From CAZQGE01 sp964592815 (GTDB taxonomy: Bacteria > Bacillota > Clostridia > Christensenellales > CAG-917), in assembly GCA_964592815.1 (NCBI GenBank), contig CAZQGE010000016.1, positions 1 to 26,923 of the forward strand: a stretch of DNA of 26,923 nt, given 5' to 3'. Both the position numbers and the translations under genes were made by a program. The notes beneath the pieces are model-generated. The model did no database searches. It saw nothing but the letters and a program-made list of their open reading frames with translations, and was not told where the DNA came from. Below, in pieces: positions 7,492-15,961 of the stretch (its first letter is position 1; every line of letters starts with the position of its first letter).

Positions 7492-8772
7492 TTATCTTAT
7501 AACTTCAAGACCGCCCATATATTTACGCAAGACTTCTGGAATTGTCACCGAGCCGTCAGCATTTTGAAATTGTTCAACAATAGCAGGAATAAGTCTTGAC
7601 GTTGCAAGTCCGCTTCCGTTTAAGGTGTGAACATAAGAAGGTTTTCCAGTTTTGCTGTCACGGAAACGTGTGTTGTTGCGTCTTGCTTGATAATCGTTTG
7701 CGTTGCTTACAGAACTGCATTCCTTATAAATACCCATACTTGGTATCCAAAGTTCAACGTCATAAGTTCTTGCCATCGACGCAGAGCAATCTCCAGCAGC
7801 CAATTTGCTTACTCTAAAATGCAAACCAAGTTTTTCAACAAGTCTTGACGCTTTGTCAACAAGCTCCTCAAACGCAACCATACTATGGTCGGGGTGCGCA
7901 TATTGTACCATTTCAATTTTGTTGAATTGGTGTCCTCTTATCATACCTCTTTCTTCTGCGCGCGCGCTTCCAGCTTCCTTTCTAAAACAAGGCGAGTATG
8001 CAAAAAACTTCATAGGCAACTTGCTTTCGTCAATAATTTCACCCGAATACATATTTACCAAAGCAGTTTCAGCAGTAGGCAACATAAAACGATTGCGCTT
8101 CCTGTCCTCATCACAATCCAACCAATATACTTCATCGCTGAATTTTGGGAATTGTCCCGCTCCAAATCCGCAGTTGTAACCAAGTTGATAGGGTGGCAAA
8201 ATAAATTCATAGCCGTCGCTTAAATGTTCGTCAACAAAGTAATTGAGCAATGCCCATTCAAGACGCGCGCCCAAACCACGGTATATCCAAAAGCCGTTTC
8301 CGCTTAGTTTTACACCGCGTTCGTAATCAATCAAGCCCAAGTCGTTGCAAATATCAACGTGATTTTTAAGAGCAAAATCGAACACAGGTTTTTCACCAAC
8401 CATTTTGATGACTTTGTTGTTTTCCTTTTCGCCAGGCAATAAATCGGCATCGGGAATGTTAGGCATAATGGCAAGTGCATCGTTGATTTTTTCAATCAAA
8501 GCGTTGATTTCAGCGTCGCCCTCGGCAATTTCCTCACCAATTTTACGCATTTCAGCGAAAATTTCCTCAACAGGTTGTCCTGCCTTTTTTAGTTTAGGAA
8601 TTTCAGCTGAAACTTTATTTCGTTTGGCTTTGAGCAATTCAATTTCTGAAATTTTTGCCTTTCTTGCATCGTCCCACGCGATTATATCGCTGAAATCAGC
8701 GTTATAACCTTTCTTTGCAAGCGCGTCAACGACGTCTTGCGTATTGTTCCTGATATTGATTAAGTCAAGCAT
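7492..8772 (-). CDS. serS: Seryl-tRNA synthetase
   Basis: This 426-residue class II synthetase charges tRNA-Ser with serine in the cytoplasm. The N-terminal long coiled-coil arm that grips the tRNA spans about residues 27-100 and is rich in Lys/Glu. Motif 2 is FRKEAGSARAEERGMIRGHQF (263-283), and motif 3 is SGLATSRLIPA (387-397) followed by the typical tail GSVTIPEVLRKYMGG. Length is normal for the family. It begins nine bases after the leuS stop behind GAGAGGG, so the two synthetases are probably cotranscribed. No T-box leader is visible. Confidence 0.97.
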   Translation of the reverse strand: MLDLINIRNNTQDVVDALAKKGYNADFSDIIAWDDARKAKISEIELLKAKRNKVSAEIPKLKKAGQPVEEIFAEMRKIGEEIAEGDAEINALIEKINDALAIMPNIPDADLLPGEKENNKVIKMVGEKPVFDFALKNHVDICNDLGLIDYERGVKLSGNGFWIYRGLGARLEWALLNYFVDEHLSDGYEFILPPYQLGYNCGFGAGQFPKFSDEVYWLDCDEDRKRNRFMLPTAETALVNMYSGEIIDESKLPMKFFAYSPCFRKEAGSARAEERGMIRGHQFNKIEMVQYAHPDHSMVAFEELVDKASRLVEKLGLHFRVSKLAAGDCSASMARTYDVELWIPSMGIYKECSSVSNANDYQARRNNTRFRDSKTGKPSYVHTLNGSGLATSRLIPAIVEQFQNADGSVTIPEVLRKYMGGLEVIR

Positions 8773-8781
8773 ACTTCCCTC

Positions 8782-11202
8782 TCAGCAAATAATATTTACC
8801 AATCTATTTGGCACAATTATAATTTTTTTAACCTCACCGTTAAGTTGTTCTTTTACGGCTTCTTTGGCTTGTTCCTCAATTTCTTGACGGCTTGCGTCCT
8901 TAGAAACCGATATTCTTGCCCTTACCTTAGAATTGATTTGAACAGCAAATTCAATTTCATCTCTAATCAATGCTTTCTCGTCAACTTTTGGAAAATCTTG
9001 ATTAAATACGGAATAAGGTTGTCCCAACATTTCCCAAAGTTCCTCTGCAAAGTGTGGGGCAAAAGGCGCAATTAAAAGAACCAAGTCTTTAGCGCAATCT
9101 TTGTAGAAAATATTTTTCTTTGTGGTTTGCGTTTCATAAGCAAAAATTGCGTTTACATATTCCATCATTCTTGCAAGTGCAGTATTAAATGAGAATTGTT
9201 CCAAGCCTTCTGAAACGCCCTTTATGGTGTTATTTCTGACAAAGTTAAGTTCCTTTTCAGCTTTTCCAAGAGGCGCGTTTTCAAAGTTTAATTCATAACA
9301 CTTTTTAACAATTCTTTCCATTCTATCAAAGAAACGGCTTATGCTGTCAAGTCCGTTTTCATTCCACGGACCACCCTCGATATAGTTGAAGCCAAACATA
9401 AGATAAACTCTGAAAATATCCGCTCCAGTTTTTGCTATGCTGTCATCGGGAGAAACTACGTTGCCCTTTGACTTTGACATTTTGTTACCGTCAGTACCCA
9501 AAATTATGCCTTGGTGAACCAACGACAGGAAAGGCTCATCAAAATTGAGATAGCCCATATCGCGCAACGCTTTTGTAAAAAATCTTGCGTAAAGCAAGTG
9601 CATACAAGCGTGTTCTGCTCCGCCTATATATTTATCGACAGGAAGCATTTTGTTTATCCAATCTGTATCAAAGGCTTTTTGGTTGTTTTTGTTGTCTGGA
9701 TAACGCAAATAGTACCAACTTGAACACACAAACGTATCCAATGTATCTGGGTCACGACGTGCAGGCTTACCGCAAATCGGGCAAGTTACGTTCATAAAGT
9801 CCTCACACTTTTGAAGTGGAGAAACTCCGTCTGGGGTAAAGTTTACATTGTATGGTAAACGGACAGGCAAGTCGTTTTCTGGAACAGGAACGTCTCCGCA
9901 ATGAGGGCAATGAATGATAGGAATAGGCGCGCCCCAATAACGTTGACGCGAAACCAACCAGTCGCGCAAACGATAATTCGTTTTGATTGCGCCTTTGCCA
10001 ATGCTCTCCAACTTTTTGAGAACCGCTTGAATGCCGTCCTCTGTTGAAAGTCCGTCAAACTCTCCGCTGTTGCACATTACACCGCTTTCGCAGTAAGGTA
10101 AATCGTCAGGGCTTCCATCTGCGCTTTTGATAACTCTTTCAACAGGTAAACCGAGCTTTTGCGCAAACACGAAATCTCTGTCATCGTGAGCGGCTACGCC
10201 CATAACTGCGCCTGTGCCATAACTTGCTATGACGTAATCGGCAACCAAAATTGGAACTTCTCTGCCGTTTATCGGATTAATTGCGTACGCACCTGTCAGC
10301 ACGCCAGTTTTTTCACGCGAGCTTGACATACGGTCAATTTCTGTGGATTGCGCGCTTTTAATTTTATATTCTTCAACTGCTTGCTTTTGTGAAGCAACAG
10401 TTATTTCATCAACCAAAGGATTTTCAGGCGCAAGAACAACGTAACTGACACCAAAAATTGTATCTGCGCGAGTTGTGAAAACTCTGAAACTCTTATCTGT
10501 TCCTTTTACAGCAAATTCAATTTCGCCACCGTAACTTCTGCCAATCCAGTTTTTTTGCATAAGTTTGGTTTTTTCTGGCCAATCAAGTTTGTCTAAGTCG
10601 TCAAGCAATTCATCTGCGTAGTCTGTAATCTTAAAGAACCATTGAGTAAGATTTTTTCTTACAACTGTTGAACCGCAACGCTCGCAAACACCGCCTTGAA
10701 CTTGTTCGTTTGCAAGAACCGTATTGCAAGAAGGACACCAGTTTACAGGTGCTTCCTTACGATATGCCAAGCCGTGCTTATAGAGTTGTAAAAACATCCA
10801 TTGCGTCCATTTGTAGTAATCGGGCATACAGGTTTTAATTTCATAATCCCAATCATAAGTTGCGCCGATTTTTTTAAGCTGTTCTTCCATTGTCGCAATA
10901 TTTTTGAGCGTACTATCCTCAGGGTGAACACCTGTTTTTATTGCGTAGTTTTCGGCTGGCAAACCAAACGCGTCAAAGCCCATAGGCTGAAAAACTTCGT
11001 AACCTTGCATTCTTTTGAAACGCGCATAAGTGTCGGATGGTCCGTAATTGTACCAATGTCCAGCGTGCAACTTAGCCGCCGAAGGATAAGAAAACATTTC
11101 AAGAACGTAACATTTTTTATCTACTCTGTCACGATTAAACTTATAAAGCCCAGTTTCATTCCAAATTTTCTGCCATTTGCTTTCAATTTGCTTGTAGTCC
11201 AT
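8782..11202 (-). CDS. leuS: Leucyl-tRNA synthetase
   Basis: This class I synthetase charges tRNA-Leu. Numbering from the alternative ATG at 11205, the HIGH-type motif is HAGH (47-50) and KMSKS is at 575-579. The CP1 editing domain (about 220-410) has the threonine-rich FTTRADTIFG and the conserved AAHDDRDFVFA. Zinc-type pairs occur at CPSC/CERC (157-177) and CPHC/CPIC (433-478). About 806 residues is normal for the bacterial form. Two ATGs are adjacent; I chose 11202 because it lies six bases from GAGGAG, while 11205 is only three bases away. It is the first gene of the leuS-serS unit. Confidence 0.97.
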   Translation of the reverse strand: MDYKQIESKWQKIWNETGLYKFNRDRVDKKCYVLEMFSYPSAAKLHAGHWYNYGPSDTYARFKRMQGYEVFQPMGFDAFGLPAENYAIKTGVHPEDSTLKNIATMEEQLKKIGATYDWDYEIKTCMPDYYKWTQWMFLQLYKHGLAYRKEAPVNWCPSCNTVLANEQVQGGVCERCGSTVVRKNLTQWFFKITDYADELLDDLDKLDWPEKTKLMQKNWIGRSYGGEIEFAVKGTDKSFRVFTTRADTIFGVSYVVLAPENPLVDEITVASQKQAVEEYKIKSAQSTEIDRMSSSREKTGVLTGAYAINPINGREVPILVADYVIASYGTGAVMGVAAHDDRDFVFAQKLGLPVERVIKSADGSPDDLPYCESGVMCNSGEFDGLSTEDGIQAVLKKLESIGKGAIKTNYRLRDWLVSRQRYWGAPIPIIHCPHCGDVPVPENDLPVRLPYNVNFTPDGVSPLQKCEDFMNVTCPICGKPARRDPDTLDTFVCSSWYYLRYPDNKNNQKAFDTDWINKMLPVDKYIGGAEHACMHLLYARFFTKALRDMGYLNFDEPFLSLVHQGIILGTDGNKMSKSKGNVVSPDDSIAKTGADIFRVYLMFGFNYIEGGPWNENGLDSISRFFDRMERIVKKCYELNFENAPLGKAEKELNFVRNNTIKGVSEGLEQFSFNTALARMMEYVNAIFAYETQTTKKNIFYKDCAKDLVLLIAPFAPHFAEELWEMLGQPYSVFNQDFPKVDEKALIRDEIEFAVQINSKVRARISVSKDASRQEIEEQAKEAVKEQLNGEVKKIIIVPNRLVNIIC

Positions 11203-11250
11203 CATCTACTCCTCTTAGAGATTGATTTTATCACATAATATATATTAAAT

Positions 11251-11279
11251 ATCTTAATACTTAAACGTTTCAAAGTCAA
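11251..11279 (-). promoter_or_regulatory. Promoter of leuS-serS
   Basis: On the minus strand TTGACT (11274-11279) and TAAGAT (11251-11256) are separated by 17 bases. The expected start near 11244 leaves a leader of about 40 bases, too short for a T-box. Confidence 0.6.
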
Positions 11280-11465
11280 CGGATATGCCAACATCAATGC
11301 CCAATGAAAAACGATTTTTTGCCTAATTTTTTTAGATTTTCTCACACAATAAGATTGTTACAAAGGCTATTTGACAACAATCTTGTTAAGCTCCACCACA
11401 ATATTGCCAATAGCACAAAACTTACGTTGCTAAAATACTTAAAACCAATCATCACTTTTTTTATA

Positions 11466-11493
11466 TTGAAAGAAGATAAAAATGTGTTATAAT
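11466..11493 (+). promoter_or_regulatory. Promoter of the tmk-holB-ricT operon
   Basis: TTGAAA (11466-11471) and TATAAT (11488-11493) are 16 bases apart, with TGT directly before the -10. The expected start is near 11500. Confidence 0.7.
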
Positions 11494-11522
11494 GGACAAG
11501 CATTAAAAATATGAGGACAGCT

Positions 11523-12131
11523 ATGTTTGTAACATTTGAAGGTTGTGAAGGCGTTGGAAAGTCCACACAACTTAAATTCGTAAAAGATTATATGGAAAGC
11601 ACAGGTCAGAAAGCAGTATTTATACGCGAACCTGGCAGTACTGCCATTTCCGAACAAATCCGCAAGATAATTCTTGACACCGCAAACAAGGAAATGCACG
11701 ACTTAACAGAAGCATTGCTTTATGCCGCAGCACGCGCTCAACTTGTGCAAGAAGTGATAAAACCCGCCCTTGAAAGAGGCGAGGTTGTAATATGCGACCG
11801 CTTTATTGACAGCTCAGTTGCATATCAAGGCTACGCAAGAAACCTAGGCGCAGAAAGAATTAAACAAATCAACAAATCTGCCTTGGACGGACTTATGCCA
11901 GACTTGACGGTTTTTATTGATTTACGCCCGTCGGAATCTTTCCGTATTCACCGTACAGAGGACAGAATTGAACTTGAAACAGCCGAATTCCACGACAAGG
12001 TTTATGAGGGCTATATTGCCGAAATGAAGGCTTCAAATGGTCGAATTGTACCAATAAAACCCGATTTAGATAAAAATGTGACAAAAGATAGAATAATAAA
12101 CCTGTTGCAAAAAAAAGGAGTTTTGAAGTGA
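11523..12131 (+). CDS. tmk: Thymidylate kinase
   Basis: This 202-residue kinase phosphorylates dTMP to dTDP with ATP. The P-loop FEGCEGVGKSTQ is at residues 5-16, the dTMP-binding REPGST follows near 36, and the DR[FY] motif is CDRFIDSSVAYQGYAR. The lid region has RTEDRIELE. I chose the ATG at 11523 because GAGGA lies five bases upstream and family members begin M-F-V/I-T-F-E-G. The earlier in-frame ATG at 11511 overlaps that ribosome site. The stop codon overlaps the holB start by four bases (GTGA), so translation is probably coupled. Confidence 0.96.
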   Translation: MFVTFEGCEGVGKSTQLKFVKDYMESTGQKAVFIREPGSTAISEQIRKIILDTANKEMHDLTEALLYAAARAQLVQEVIKPALERGEVVICDRFIDSSVAYQGYARNLGAERIKQINKSALDGLMPDLTVFIDLRPSESFRIHRTEDRIELETAEFHDKVYEGYIAEMKASNGRIVPIKPDLDKNVTKDRIINLLQKKGVLK

Positions 12132-13105
12132 GCTTTACCACTTTTGAAGACGCCATAAAAGCCAGCAAGGCTTTCAATGTTTTCCTAAGTGATTTTCGTT
12201 TGGGATTAGGCCACGCATATATGTTGGTATCCCCAGACGATGAAATTGTTTCTGATTTTTTTTCGCTTGTTGCAATGACTGTGTTTTGCCAAACTCACAC
12301 CGCCTGCGGTCAATGTTCGGGTTGTAGAACAGTTATGCACGGCAACCATTCAGACATTCAATATCTTAACCGTTCGCACGAAAAAATTAAGGTTGATGCA
12401 ATCAAAGATTTGGTCAATTCCGTAATCATTCGACCTTTGGGCGAAAGAAAGTTGTATTTTGTAGAACGCGCCGACCTTATGACGGCAGAAGCACAAAATA
12501 AACTGCTTAAAACTTTGGAAGAGCCCCCCAAAGATGTATCAATATTTTTGGGAGTTGCAAACGAGTCAGCTATGCTTGACACCGTAAAATCTCGCTGTCG
12601 TGTGATTTATATGGATATTTTTTCACGTGAGACGGTGTTTTCTGTGCTAAAAAGTTTTGGCGTTGACGATAACAATGCTGAAATTGCGTCAGTTTGCTCA
12701 GAAGGCTTGCTTGGAAAAGCAAAACGTATTGCCCTATCCAAAGAATATACCGACATCTATAACTTCGCCGTCAACTTGCTTTTCAACTTAAAAAAAAGCG
12801 TAAATATCATAGAATTTGACGGCGCAGATGAAATACAAAAAAACGTAAACGTCTTTTTAGACGCGCTATCTCTTGTTTTAAGCGACCTATTAGCGCTGAA
12901 AACCAAAAGAGAAAACGCACTATCTGAAACAATAAAAGCACAACTTCAACCGCTTAAAAAATCTTTTTCGGAACGAGCGATTGCAAATATAATCATCAAA
13001 ATAAACGAGGTCAGAAAAAAGCTAAGTTTGAACACAAATCTTACCGCTTGTGTTGACGACCTTTTCTTTTGTATATTGGAGGAAAAATTCAAATGGCAAC
13101 CATAG
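12128..13105 (+). CDS. holB: DNA polymerase III delta' subunit (clamp loader)
   Basis: This 325-residue AAA+ protein belongs to the sliding-clamp loader. It has a four-cysteine zinc module (Cys54, 60, 63, 66; CQTHTACGQCSGC), the segment AEAQNKLLKTLEEPP typical of DnaX/HolB, and KSRCR, the arginine-finger region. The Walker A position reads VSPDDEIVSDFF with no GKT, so it should not bind ATP tightly; this is what distinguishes delta' from DnaX. The C-terminal third is divergent. The start is GTG 12128, overlapping the tmk stop. The tmk-holB-ricT order matches Bacillus, but the small genes usually found between tmk and holB there (yaaQ/darA and yaaR) are absent. Confidence 0.9.
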   Translation: MSFTTFEDAIKASKAFNVFLSDFRLGLGHAYMLVSPDDEIVSDFFSLVAMTVFCQTHTACGQCSGCRTVMHGNHSDIQYLNRSHEKIKVDAIKDLVNSVIIRPLGERKLYFVERADLMTAEAQNKLLKTLEEPPKDVSIFLGVANESAMLDTVKSRCRVIYMDIFSRETVFSVLKSFGVDDNNAEIASVCSEGLLGKAKRIALSKEYTDIYNFAVNLLFNLKKSVNIIEFDGADEIQKNVNVFLDALSLVLSDLLALKTKRENALSETIKAQLQPLKKSFSERAIANIIIKINEVRKKLSLNTNLTACVDDLFFCILEEKFKWQP

Positions 13106-13950
13106 TAGGCGTAAAATTCAAAAATACTGCAAAAACATATTATTTCAGTCCCAACGGTATAGAGTTTCAAGAAAACGACGGAGTTATTGTTGAAACGGCT
13201 AGGGGTATGGAATTTGGGACAATAACCATTCCAAACAAAGACGTTGACGACAAAGACATTGTTTCACCACTTAAACCTGTTTTGCGAAAGGCAACTGACG
13301 ACGACGTAAAAAAAGTAGAAAAAAACCTTGTCGACCGTGAGCATGCGCTTAAAGTCATCAAAGAAAAAGTTGTTGAAATGAACCTTAATATGAAACTTGT
13401 AGAAGCAGAATACACTTTTGACCGTTCAAAATTGATTTTCTATTTTACCGCAGAAGGTAGAGTAGATTTCCGTGAACTTGTCAGAGCATTGGCATCTGTT
13501 TTTAAGGTAAGGATAGAGTTAAGGCAAATATACGAGCGTGACGACACAAAAATGAGAGGTGCGCTTGCGCCTTGCGGACGTCCTTGTTGTTGCACCACTC
13601 ACCTTCCCGATTTTGAAAAGGTTTCAATCAAAATGGCAAAAGTTCAAGGGTTGTCGCTCAATCCTCAAAAAATAAGCGGGGTATGTGGCAGGCTTATGTG
13701 TTGTTTGAAATATGAAAACGATTACTACACCGAAGTCTTCAAACAAATGCCAAAATTAGGAAGCAAAGTCAAAACACAAGACGGCGAAGGTATTGTTGAC
13801 AGCAACGATTTGATTAAGCAAACTGTTTGTGTAAAAATTCTTCAAAAGGACGGAAACTATGACTACCACACCTACAATTTGAAAGATTTGAAAGTCGGTG
13901 AGCGTCAATCTGCTGACGATATTGACAATATGCCAGATTCAGAGGAATAG
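13093..13950 (+). CDS. ricT: PSP1-domain regulatory protein RicT (YaaT)
   Basis: This 285-residue protein has the PSP1 domain, with two conserved cysteine clusters: CGRPCCC (about 167-173) followed by THLPDFEKVSIKMAKVQGLSLNP, and CGRLMCCLKYE. In Bacillus subtilis RicT forms an iron-sulfur-containing complex with RicA and RicF that affects RNase Y-dependent mRNA maturation and sporulation or biofilm choices. RicA and RicF are not in this window. The ATG at 13093 has GGAGG ten bases upstream and overlaps the end of holB by 13 bases. An in-frame TTG at 13069 has no better support. The C-terminal tail is acidic. Confidence 0.93.
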   Translation: MATIVGVKFKNTAKTYYFSPNGIEFQENDGVIVETARGMEFGTITIPNKDVDDKDIVSPLKPVLRKATDDDVKKVEKNLVDREHALKVIKEKVVEMNLNMKLVEAEYTFDRSKLIFYFTAEGRVDFRELVRALASVFKVRIELRQIYERDDTKMRGALAPCGRPCCCTTHLPDFEKVSIKMAKVQGLSLNPQKISGVCGRLMCCLKYENDYYTEVFKQMPKLGSKVKTQDGEGIVDSNDLIKQTVCVKILQKDGNYDYHTYNLKDLKVGERQSADDIDNMPDSEE

Positions 13951-13990
13951 AAATTCAATTTTCCCTTAAAAATTTCTTAGATTATAAGAC

Positions 13991-14019
13991 TATACAAAAT
14001 TTAGCGTATATGCTAAAAT
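13991..14019 (+). promoter_or_regulatory. Promoter of the ferredoxin gene, with overlapping palindrome
   Basis: TATACA (13991-13996) and TAAAAT (14014-14019) are 17 bases apart, with TGC directly before the -10. The inverted repeat TTAGC-GTATAT-GCTAA (14001-14016) runs through the spacer into the -10 and could be a repressor site. Confidence 0.5.
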
Positions 14020-14047
14020 TACATCAAACTAAAAAAGGAGAGTTATT

Positions 14048-14218
14048 ATGGCAAGAGTTATTTCAGACGAATGTATCAAATGTGGCGCTTGCGCCGATAC
14101 TTGTCCTGTTGGTGCTATTTCAGAAGGCGATGACAAATTTGTTGTTGACGCAGCGCAATGCATTGACTGTGGCGCTTGTGAAGACGGTTGCCCCGTCGGA
14201 GCAATTTCCGAAGAATAA
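14048..14218 (+). CDS. 2[4Fe-4S] ferredoxin
   Basis: This is a complete 56-residue clostridial-type ferredoxin, starting at ATG 14048 with AAGGAG seven bases upstream. Two internally repeated cluster motifs are present: CIKCGACADTCPVGAISEG (residues 9-27) and CIDCGACEDGCPVGAISEE (38-56). Each follows CxxCxxCxxxCP, so all eight cluster cysteines are present. It is an acidic, cytoplasmic one-electron carrier for anaerobic redox enzymes such as pyruvate:ferredoxin oxidoreductase or hydrogenase, none of which is encoded here. It has its own promoter and a terminator directly behind it, so it is a single-gene unit. Confidence 0.97.
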   Translation: MARVISDECIKCGACADTCPVGAISEGDDKFVVDAAQCIDCGACEDGCPVGAISEE

Positions 14219-14224
14219 AAAAAC

Positions 14225-14246
14225 GCACTCGAAAGAGTGCTTTTTT
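14225..14246 (+). terminator. Ferredoxin terminator
   Basis: GCACTC-GAAA-GAGTGC followed by six T. The stem is only six pairs but is closed by a GAAA tetraloop. It lies seven bases after the ferredoxin stop. Confidence 0.85.
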
Positions 14247-14314
14247 ATTCTTATATAAAACCTTTCTGTTTGCGTTTATATGTTTCAAAAAGCATTTTAA
14301 GAATTGATTGTTTG

Positions 14315-14329
14315 TGTTATACTTTGATT
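14315..14329 (+). promoter_or_regulatory. Extended -10 promoter of the transporter pair, predicted leaderless
   Basis: TGT plus TATACT (14315-14323) ends exactly six bases before the GTG at 14330, placing the transcription start at the first base of the start codon. The -35 region (about 14295-14300) is weak. No ribosome site precedes the GTG. Confidence 0.6.
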
Positions 14330-15187
14330 GTGAAAACAAAAATTGCCACAAAACTTAAAGAAGCCATTTTACTATTCGCCATATTCTTCAAAATAGGGCT
14401 GTTTTCTTTTGGTGGCGGTTACGCTATGCTTACCTTAATTGAAAATGAGGTGGTAAACAAACGCAAATGGCTTTCTCACGCTGAACTTATGGACATTTTT
14501 GCTGTGGCAGAAAGCACTCCAGGCGCAATAGCAATCAACATTGCAACTTATATAGGCACAAAACAAGTTGGCATATTAGGCGGAATTTTTACAACGTTAG
14601 GCGTTGTTCTTCCATCTTTTTTGATTATTATTGGGTTAAGTTACGTTATTGCTTTGGTAAAAGATAATTTTTGGGTAAACTGCTTATTCAAAGGCATAAG
14701 GATTGGCGTTTTGGTTTTGATTGCAAAAGCTGTCGTTTCATTTTATAAGGATATAAAGAAAAATTTGTTTTCGTTTTTCTTGATTATATGCGCTTTCTTA
14801 ATTGCGTTTTTAACAAAAATCAGCGTTATCTATATCATATTAGGTTCGGCAGTAATTTCTTCGTTTGCCGTCGCCTTAATCAACTACCGCAACCGCAAAA
14901 TTTACCATATGTTTGGCACAAACCATTATTTCAGCGAATATCTACACCCCGACAACAATGCAGATGACCAAGTATATCGCCGTCTAAAGTCCCAAATACA
15001 TTCTGAAAAAATTGACAGTTCAAACGACAACAACAAAACGTACATTATAAACAAATCAACAAGCCCAACTGCTTTGCATAAGCAAAATTGCTTTTCAAAA
15101 CAAGATAACTCTGCAAAAGAAGATAACTTATTAGAAAAAGATAACTTTGCAAAAGAAGGCGGTTCAGTCAAGGAGGATAAGCTATGA
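14330..15187 (+). CDS. Chromate-type transporter, N-terminal half-protein, with repetitive C-tail
   Basis: This 285-residue protein holds one CHR domain (residues about 10-190) with the family signatures FKIGLFSFGGGYAM and AESTPGAIAINIATYIG and about five or six membrane spans. Short-chain CHR proteins work in pairs, and the partner follows with a four-base overlap. The family includes chromate exporters, but many members have no proven substrate. A roughly 95-residue hydrophilic tail follows the domain, ending in an 18-base minisatellite encoding KQDNSA, KEDNLL, EKDNFA, KEGGSV, KEDKL. I chose GTG 14330 because it matches the family N-terminus and lies six bases from a -10 element. The longer frame from 14237 would start inside the ferredoxin terminator. 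Confidence 0.85.
   Translation: MKTKIATKLKEAILLFAIFFKIGLFSFGGGYAMLTLIENEVVNKRKWLSHAELMDIFAVAESTPGAIAINIATYIGTKQVGILGGIFTTLGVVLPSFLIIIGLSYVIALVKDNFWVNCLFKGIRIGVLVLIAKAVVSFYKDIKKNLFSFFLIICAFLIAFLTKISVIYIILGSAVISSFAVALINYRNRKIYHMFGTNHYFSEYLHPDNNADDQVYRRLKSQIHSEKIDSSNDNNKTYIINKSTSPTALHKQNCFSKQDNSAKEDNLLEKDNFAKEGGSVKEDKL
15098..15187 (+). repeat. 18-bp in-frame minisatellite ending in a ribosome site
   Basis: Five units of exactly 18 bases (15098, 15116, 15134, 15152, 15170) share an A-rich start and GATAAC[TC]. The last unit reads AAGGAGGATAAGCTATGA: it encodes KEDKL and stop, and at the same time supplies the AAGGAGG ribosome site and ATG of the next gene. Confidence 0.8.
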
Positions 15188-15765
15188 TAATTCTTGACTT
15201 GTTTTGGACATTCTTCAAAATTGGACTTTTTACCATAGGCGGTGGGCAAGCAATGATACCGCTTATTATGCGCGACGTTGTTGACAAAGGTTGGTTGACA
15301 GAAAACGTTCTTATTGATTTCATTGCCATTTCTGAAAGCACACCTGGACCATTTGCGATAAATATTGCCACGTATACAGGCATTGAAGTCTCTGGTTTTT
15401 TGGGCGCGTTTACAGCAACTTTAGGTGTAGTTTTGCCCTCACTTATAATTATAATGCTGGTGGTAAAACTCTTTTCAGGGCTTATGAAACGCAACTCTGT
15501 TCAACAAGTTTTTGTTGGAGTTCGCGCGTCTGTCACGGGTTTGCTAATATCCGTATTTTTAACGTTGTCGCTGACTATGTTGTTTGGAATTTCATCAATT
15601 TGGCAAGCTCAAAACGCAAAAGTTGATTATATAGGAATATGCCTTTTTGCCATAGTTTTTGGCTTTTCATTTGTTAGAATAAAAGGCAAAAAATTGCCCC
15701 CTATCTTGATAATTTTGATGTCTGCTTTGCTAGGAATTTTGGCGTATGGATTTATACCAACCTAA
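15184..15765 (+). CDS. Chromate-type transporter, C-terminal half-protein
   Basis: This 193-residue protein is the second half of the short-chain CHR pair. It repeats the signatures in diverged form: FKIGLFTIGGGQAM (residues about 11-24) and SESTPGPFAINIATYTG (about 54-70), with hydrophobic spans through to the C-terminal ILIILMSALLGILAYGF. In paired CHR proteins the two halves usually insert with opposite orientation and form a heterodimer. The ATG overlaps the upstream stop (ATGA) and has AAGGAGG seven bases upstream, so it is translationally coupled. Substrate is not determinable from sequence; chromate or a related oxyanion is the family precedent. Confidence 0.88.
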   Translation: MIILDLFWTFFKIGLFTIGGGQAMIPLIMRDVVDKGWLTENVLIDFIAISESTPGPFAINIATYTGIEVSGFLGAFTATLGVVLPSLIIIMLVVKLFSGLMKRNSVQQVFVGVRASVTGLLISVFLTLSLTMLFGISSIWQAQNAKVDYIGICLFAIVFGFSFVRIKGKKLPPILIILMSALLGILAYGFIPT

Positions 15766-15961
15766 AAATTTAGTAAAATTAAAGCATTTTTATTAACAAA
15801 ATATTGCAAAGTTTGATTTTTGTTGCATATTGCTTAATCAACATAAAAATACTTTTATTATGTTAAAAAGACATATTAAAGTCTTGATTTGGTCAAATTA
15901 GGAAATCAGTTTAATAAAAATCCGCGAATTTATTATTTTCAAATTTTGTTGTTTTTAGATT

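Larger units (their letters stand above)
11206..11522. other. Intergenic region between divergent leuS and tmk
   Basis: It holds the leuS promoter (11251-11279) and the tmk promoter (11466-11493). Between them is a 9-bp perfect inverted repeat, AAGATTGTT at 11351-11359 and AACAATCTT at 11376-11384, with a 16-base spacer. I see no gene in the rest of the AT-rich sequence. Confidence 0.6.

Noticed and set aside
11206..11250. T-box riboswitch before leuS-serS
   Set aside because: The leader from the predicted start is only about 40 bases and lacks T-box and terminator structures.
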